In this document: positions 58,361 through 64,000 of the stretch, piece after piece
Position numbering within the stretch: position 1 is the stretch's first letter
How the letters are laid out: every line of letters starts with the position of its first letter
Assembly (NCBI GenBank): GCA_032871835.1
Contig: CM065295.1
Location: 69,062,687-69,126,686, forward strand
Length of the DNA stretch: 64,000 nt
Source of the DNA: Dipteronia dyeriana
Taxonomy: Eukaryota; Streptophyta; Magnoliopsida; Sapindales; Sapindaceae
Direction of reading: 5' to 3'
Notes under the pieces: model-generated
Databases searched by the model: none
The model's input: the letters and a program-made list of their open reading frames with translations, nothing else
What the model was told of the DNA's origin: nothing
Made by a program: the position numbers and the translations under genes

Positions 58361-58657
58361 GGATTTTTTATGATGAAACTCGATGAAGTATGCGGCGTTT
58401 GAGGAGACGCAAAAATCATTTCTCATAAATGATATTGAAAAACGAAGAGACGAGGGACACGTGTCAAAGCAGGAAGTAGCCCTCGATCGTCAGAACTTCA
58501 AAATGTCGCCATCATTTAAGATCTCGCGTAATAAAGCGAATCGAAACTACAGGGTCACCATTAAGACACGCCATTATGACAAGACGGCTATTCTGACGAG
58601 TAAAAATTAAGATGATTAAAATACTCTTGCCCGAAATGAAATTTACTCGACAAAAAT

Positions 58658-58671
58658 ATTTTAAGGGGTAT
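58658..58671 (+). other. Polypurine tract of element C
   Basis: TATTTTAAGGGGTAT directly before the 3' LTR (58672). Confidence 0.75.
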
Positions 58672-59579
58672 TGTCATATGTGAATTTTACCAAGCATACA
58701 TGTCATCAACAGGAATGAGAAAATTGCCAGGTGGATACCCAAATAGGCACTCAGGAAATATCCTACGGGGCATCATTAAAGAGAAGAAAACCAGAGTAAA
58801 CCAGTAGCATGGCAAGACCTACTCGGGATCAACTAAATTACTCCAAATCAATTAAAAGTACTCGGGGTAGACAAACAAACACCTTCTACTCGGGCTTAAA
58901 CGGCGATACTCGGGACCAACAAGTGTTATTCTTACTCGGGATAAATGCGACCCGAGTAAGAAACTTAGTGCTTAGTTTATACGGATTGAGTCATAAAATA
59001 CACGAAGATAGCCATCAGGAATCCTAAAGAGAATAGAATATTGAGCTAGAAGAATCCTCAATCAGGAAACAACTTGATTTCGCTACAAAGACTACATTCT
59101 TATAAGGAAACAAGTCCAAATAAAACTGCACTACTAGAGTCTCATTTGATTTCCATAAGAGACTCCGAAACAGGAAAGAAGACAAATCAACCTCAAGCAA
59201 GTAACCGAATCATAATTAAATACAAAGATCTTGTATTACTTGTACAAAGCAGATTAGGTCTCTATAAACATATAAATAGACCCATAATCTCGTTCCAAAA
59301 GGGATATAGGCAACATAACATACACAACAAGCAACAGAAAAATACAGAGAGAAAAAAGAGAGATCGAGAGCTTGTAAACATCATATTTTCATAGTGGATT
59401 TTGGCTTGGTTGATCCTTCAACTACCTGTGGACGTTTCTCCGGTCATCGGAGTTTTACCACGTAAAACTTGTGTCTTCATTACTCTCTCTGAATCTCTGA
59501 ATCTCTGAATCTTTGAATTAATAGCCGAAATCCAATCCTTATTGGCTTTTCTGATACAATCCAGAAATCGACGTCAACA
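58672..59579 (+). repeat. 3' LTR of Tat element C
   Basis: 908 bp, TGTCATATG...GACGTCAACA, full length, TATAAATA at 59271-59278. Confidence 0.92.
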
Positions 59580-59584
59580 TTATA

Positions 59585-60069
59585 TTTGACTATTTATTAA
59601 TTTTTTAAAATTTAATTTTTAATAAGTTTTAAAGGTTATTATTAATTATTTAAATTTATATTGAATTTTTGAAATTATTATTGTAAAATTTATATCGATT
59701 TGTAAGTGGAAATTATTGATACAAAATATTTAATTTACGGTTTGAGAAAAATTTGAACTCAAAACTCTTGAAGATGATGAATAGTTGGGTATAACAATTT
59801 GAGGTATTCATTATTATTGAATGTATTATCAGAAAAAAGATCTATATGTCTTGTAAAATATGATAAAAGACTTGTTCAACCTGTTTATATTCTAAGAGAA
59901 CTTTTTGGTAGAAAACTTGTCAAACTCGTTTTATCTTTATTTTCCATCATAGAGTTTCTTTTTTATGTTTTGATATTATTTATAAATTCAATTATTTTCA
60001 TCTACAATTGAAACAAAAATGTGAGTTAAATATATAATTCATAAAGCAAAATGGAAATGCTACAATTGA
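59585..60069. other. AT-rich flank of element C
   Basis: Continues the duplicated unit interrupted by element C. No gene; the 70-codon frame at 59799-60011 is A/T-driven. Confidence 0.4.
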
Positions 60070-60375
60070 AAACATAATTACAAAGTAAAAATTCGACACA
60101 CCGATAAAATGATATAAGGATTGTTTTTATTCAACTTCAATCAGTATATATATATATATATATATATAAAATAGAAAACTAGAGCATGAGAAAATGGAGG
60201 AGATGAATAGATTAAATATATTATTACTTATGGTAAGGGTTAAAAATTTGAGTTGATATACCATGATCCTATTACTAATTAATAATAATATTATTAGTAC
60301 AATTGCTTTAAAAAATTAAACCTATTAAAATTAATGCATCTCTATAACTCTTTACGAAAAAAAATATTATTACAA
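60070..60375 (+). repeat. AT-rich dispersed repeat, copy 1
   Basis: Shares ATAATTACAAAGTAAAA, GATATAAGGATTGTTTTTAT, GAGTTGATATACC and CTATTACTAA with copy 2 at 60945-61235, about 875 bp further on. Family not recognised. Confidence 0.65.
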
Positions 60376-60944
60376 TTTATTAACCGTGATTTTTGAATTA
60401 TGGAAAAAGCCACGCATCCAACAAGTTAATGCGAATGATAATTGTTTCAATAGTTTATTCTCATGTGGAACTGATATGTGTCATTATTTTATGTTATTAA
60501 CCAATTTTAAGAAAATAGTTTGGATACTTGCACCCCTTAAAATCCATTTGTACACCATTGAAATAATTTTATACATCAATTTTTTTTTTTTAAAAGCAAC
60601 TTCATGCCAATATTATTATCTCGTTAATTATAATAAATAGTATGTTAGAAATACAAAACGCTTACATCTATTAGAGAGTATATGATTCTTTTGTCAAATT
60701 ATTATTTTAATTATAATAATATGAAGAAAAAAAAATCGGCTAAAATAATTCTTAAAATTATCATCCAACAAACAAAGTGATTTATGTCAAAATAATTCAA
60801 CATTTTATATACTAATGGTAATTTAACCTAGAAAAGTTTGTAATAGTTAAATAAATAAATACTACAACTTTTTAAAATTTAGTATTTATGTTTTTTACGA
60901 ATATTTATTATTTATGTTGTTGTTTCACACAGACTGATATGGAT
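60376..60944. other. AT-rich DNA, no recognised gene
   Basis: The frame 60386-60640 (84 codons) has no recognisable features. Confidence 0.35.
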
Positions 60945-61235
60945 AAAACATAATTACAAAGTAAAATTTTTACAAATTTACTAATAAAACGTTATAAGGA
61001 TTGTTTTTATCCATCTTCGATATGTATATATAATACAAAAAAAGAACTTGAAAGATTACATATATTACATATATTATACTTAAGGATTAGGGTTTGAAAT
61101 TTGAGTCGATATACCCTAACCTATTACTAAAAAAATAAGAAGATTATTACAATCGGTTTAGACAATAAATATTATTGCAATTAATGCAACACTATATCTC
61201 TTTAGGAAAAAATATTTTATTATAATTAATTAATA
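60945..61235 (+). repeat. AT-rich dispersed repeat, copy 2
   Basis: See copy 1 at 60070-60375; order and spacing of the shared segments are the same, including the closing AATATT(A/T)-rich tract. Confidence 0.65.
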
Positions 61236-61475
61236 TAGAAGTTTTAAAAATTAATTTTTTTAAAACAAGTGTATTTAGAAAAAAGAGTGAAGAAAGAAAT
61301 ATTTGGATTCTAAAAAGAAAATCATTTAAATATAGTGTTACAATTAATTAGAAATTAAACAAAATATTATTTGGCATACAAACAAATCTAATTATGAATG
61401 CAAGAATTAAATACTACCGATAAAACTTTACAGGGAAGCAACCATATTTTGTAGAACCTATGAAACATCCATATT

Positions 61476-61535
61476 AAGTTGTTTCCAACGAGCAGTTGTT
61501 CCCGGGAATAACTTTGACGTTATATATAATTTTAA
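61476..61535. repeat. Isolated fragment of the CCCGGG satellite
   Basis: GTTTCCAACGAGCAGTTGTT, CCCGGGAATAACTTTGACGT and TATATATAA reproduce part of the monomer of the array that begins 1.4 kb downstream. Confidence 0.75.
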
Positions 61536-61794
61536 AATCAAATCTTCTTATAATGATGGTCCAATTTATTTTTGGAAATATCTCGAATATTGGAGCCTTA
61601 TGAAAGGGATGATGTAGAACGACATAGTATAAGAGGTCAAGAGATTTTCAATATGGAATTATCTTATATACTTATGTTTAAAAAAAATCATTGATATCTA
61701 TAACTATCTTTTAAAAAAAAAAAAAAAATTATTCAGTTTTCAGTGAAAAAAATCAAACATATTATTTAGTTTTCAGTCACCATTCTTTTTTCTT

Positions 61795-62000
61795 GTTTTA
61801 TAAATTAATTATTAAAAAACTTACATACTAAAATTATTCATTTTGTTATATATATTTGAAGATGTATTGTTATTTTTTTAAGCTGCTAGGAGATGTATTG
61901 ATACCTTTACTATATTTGATTGTTTATTAATTATAAAAATTTAATTTTTAAGAAGTTTTGAAGTTTATTAATAATTATTTAAATTTAAGATCATATAAAT
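61795..62000. repeat. Empty-site copy of element C's target
   Basis: Segments ACATACTAAAATTATTCAT, GATGTATTGTTATTTTTTTA and AGGAGATGTATTGATACC, followed by ATATTTGATTGTTTATTAATT, match in order the left flank of element C (53080-53179) joined directly to its right flank (59580-59660), without the element. Confidence 0.75.
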
Positions 62001-62859
62001 ATAAAATAGATAGTTTAAAACAATACAAATATTAAATATTAAATGGGTACGGATATTACCATCCATAAAAATAATTAGTACACTCATATCTAAAGTTTTA
62101 AAAATAAAGGGATATTGATATTTTAGTCCCTCTAGTTTACGTTTATGTAGGTTTGATCCACTAGTTTCAAAGAACGACTAATTTTAGTCATTCCTTTAAA
62201 AATTCAATCGAAATAAACAGAATGGCTGAAAATACCCTTCGGAGGTATTTGATGATTGAAATACCCTTTAGAGGTATTAATTATTAGTCACTTGTTTTAA
62301 TGACCGAAATACCATTCGATGGTGATTGATGAAGGGTAGTTTGGTAATTTGAATTTAATTAAATAAAAAATTAATAATTAAAAAATAGTTTAAATAACTA
62401 TTATTATCAAAATAATTAAATTTAAAAATGGGATTTGGTGGAGATCCAAACCGTCCATCTCATGAGAGAAACTAAGAAAGATATAACGGTTGGGAAGAGA
62501 GAGAGAGACAGGGAGAGAGAGGCGGTGATATAGAGTGAAGGAGAGAGAAAGAATTAAGTTGTTTTTATTTATTTAATTAAATTTATTTAATTTATTAATA
62601 TAAATCATTTAATATATGTATATTATTTTATTTAAAATTTTAATTTTTTTATTTAATTAAATTTATTAATTTAAATGCATTTAATATATATATATATTTA
62701 AAAATAATTACTAATATAAATTATTTTTTATATTTATTTTAATTATTTGTAATAATAATTTTTTTAATTATTTAAAAATTTTATATTATTAAATACAATT
62801 TTTACCCTTGTTCTAGACAAGCTTCTAGAAGCAATAATCGAATATCTCGAACATGAAAA
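62001..62859. other. AT-rich DNA before the satellite
   Basis: Contains a short repeat of GAAATACCCTT(T/C)(A/G)GAGGTATT-type sequence (62228-62320), a GA-rich tract (62495-62550) and long A/T runs. No gene seen. Confidence 0.4.
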
Positions 62860-64000
62860 CGATCTCCAAGAACGTCGAAGTTGTTCCTAACAAGAAATTG
62901 TTTCTGAGAACAACTTTGACGTTATAGATAACATTAGAGTGGTTTCCAAAAAAAAAAAAAATTTGTTCCCTTTGTTAACGTTGAGTGGTTTCCGGGAGCA
63001 ATTCTAATGTTGGTTACAATGTAAAAGTGGTTTCCAGTAACGTCGAAGTTGTTCCCAACTAGAAGTTGTTCCTGGAAACAACTTTCACGTTATAGTGGTT
63101 TCGAAAAAAAAATCGGTTCCCTTTGTTAACGTTGAGTGGTTCCCGAGAGCAACTCTAAAGTTGGTTACAACGTAAAAATGGTTTCCAACAACGTTGAAGT
63201 TGTTTCCAACGAGAAGTTGTTCCCGGGAATAACTTTCACGTTATAGATAACGTTATAGTGGTTTCAAAAAAAAAAGGCGGTTCCCTTTGTTAACGTTGAG
63301 TGGTTCCAGTGAGTAACTCTACCGTTTGTTACAACGTAAAAGTGGTTTCCAACAACGTCGAAGTTGTTCCCGAAAACAACTTTCACGTTATAGATAACGT
63401 TAACGTGGTTTAAAAAAAAAGAGTTGTTCCCTTTGTTAATGGTGAGTGGTTTTCGGGAGCAACTCTAGCGATGATTACAACGTAAAAGTTGTTTTCAACA
63501 ACATTGAAGTTATTCCCAACGAGAAGTTGTTCCCGGTAACAACTTTCATGTTATAGATAACATTAAAGTGGTTTCCAAAAAAAAAGTTGTTCCATTTGTT
63601 AACGTTGAGTGGTTTCCGAGAGCAACTCTAACGTTGGTTACAACGTAAAAGTTGTTTCCAGCAATGTCGAAGTTGTTCCCGGGAACAACTTTCATGTTAT
63701 AGATCACGTTATAGTGGTTTCCAAAAAAAAAGTGGTTCCCTTTGTTAACGTTGAGTGGTTCCCGGGAGCAACTTTAACGTTGGTTACAACGTAAAAGTGG
63801 TTTCCAACAACGTCGAAGTTGTTCCCAACGAAAAGGTGTTTTCGGGAACAACTTTCATGTTATAGATAACGTTAAAGTGGTTTCCAAAAAAAAAATTGTT
63901 CCCTTTGTTAACGTTGAGTGGTTCCCGGGAGCAACTCTAACGTTGGTTACAACGTAAAAGTTGTTTCCAACAACGTTGAAGTTGTTCCCAACGAGAAATT
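62860..64000. repeat. Tandem satellite-type array, palindrome-rich monomer
   Basis: At least seven monomers; GTTCCCTTTGTTAACGTTGAG recurs near 62967, 63117, 63281, 63427, 63589, 63735 and 63898, a spacing of about 150, 164, 146, 162, 146 and 163 bp. Long and short monomers differ mainly by an extra CCCAACGAGAAGTTGTT-type insert. The monomer consists largely of inverted repeats centred on CCCGGG and on ATAGAT. The array runs out of the window. The 61-codon frame at 63609-63794 is a by-product of the repeat. Confidence 0.9.

Larger units (their letters stand above)
53180..59579 (+). mobile_element. Tat element C: LTRs plus antisense ORF only, gag-pol deleted
   Basis: 6400 bp, LTRs 53180-54073 and 58672-59579, target duplication TTATA at 53175-53179 and 59580-59584. 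The 5' LTR lacks its last bases (AACA). A short filler then joins it to the sequence that in element B spans the very end of integrase (GAAGATTTTCTA, 29360-29371). The primer site, gag, protease, RT, RNase H and nearly all of integrase are therefore absent. The spacer with tandem motifs, the aORF and the polypurine tract are complete. Orientation is given relative to the missing gag-pol. The first 300 bp of the two LTRs differ by roughly 4-5% by eye. Confidence 0.9.

Noticed and set aside
62860..64000. CRISPR-like array, because of regular palindromic repeats.
   Set aside because: The whole monomer is repeated with no unique spacers, and the surroundings are plant nuclear DNA.

Overview
This is nuclear DNA of a flowering plant. 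The evidence is spliced plant gene fragments (a COBRA-like gene and a ChaC-type gamma-glutamylcyclotransferase), plant LTR-retrotransposon lineages (Tat-type Ty3/gypsy; SIRE-like and Tork-like Ty1/copia), AT-rich intergenic DNA and a satellite-type tandem array. The species cannot be told from the sequence alone. Most of the window is transposable elements and only one locus looks like a host gene with intact splicing.

Layout. 1-1036: truncated minus-strand copia LTR. 1861-13214: Tat-type gypsy element A, minus strand, TSD TATGT. 13252-14488: possible non-autonomous DNA element. 15194-17316: COBRA-like gene, four exons, ending about half-way through the usual protein. 19102-41862: a three-level nest. 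A minus-strand Tork-like copia 3' end was split by a plus-strand SIRE-like copia (19128-41058, TSD ACAAT). That element was in turn split by Tat element B (22750-34902, TSD ATATG). 42714-44908 and 45996-48272: two solo LTRs (TSDs AACTA and ATTAT) of a family related to the SIRE-like copia. The second sits inside a Harbinger-like element (45287-48645). 49886-50657: another short TIR element. 51553-51830: remains of a glutathione-specific gamma-glutamylcyclotransferase gene. 53180-59579: Tat element C, which kept both LTRs but lost its primer site, gag and pol (TSD TTATA). 59585-62859: AT-rich, internally duplicated DNA that includes an empty-site copy of element C's target. 62860-64000: a tandem array whose monomers are built largely of palindromes centred on CCCGGG, continuing past the window.

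How the parts work together. All three Tat elements have the same plan: LTR, gag, protease, RT/RNase H, a second RNase H, integrase, a stretch carrying the AATAAGATACTCGG motif, then a spliced ORF on the opposite strand (aORF), polypurine tract, LTR. The aORF has a conserved start and a second intron of 65-76 nt; copies B and C also have a telo-box about 160 bp upstream. No element is autonomous: A has lost the RT active site, B has YIDH in place of YIDD, and C has no gag-pol. Copy C, which keeps only the aORF, has its longest uninterrupted reading frames. The 5' deletion junction of C carries a filler matching C's own aORF in inverted orientation.

Limits. Family calls come from motifs recognised by eye. 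Percent identities are rough hand comparisons. No database search or alignment was run.
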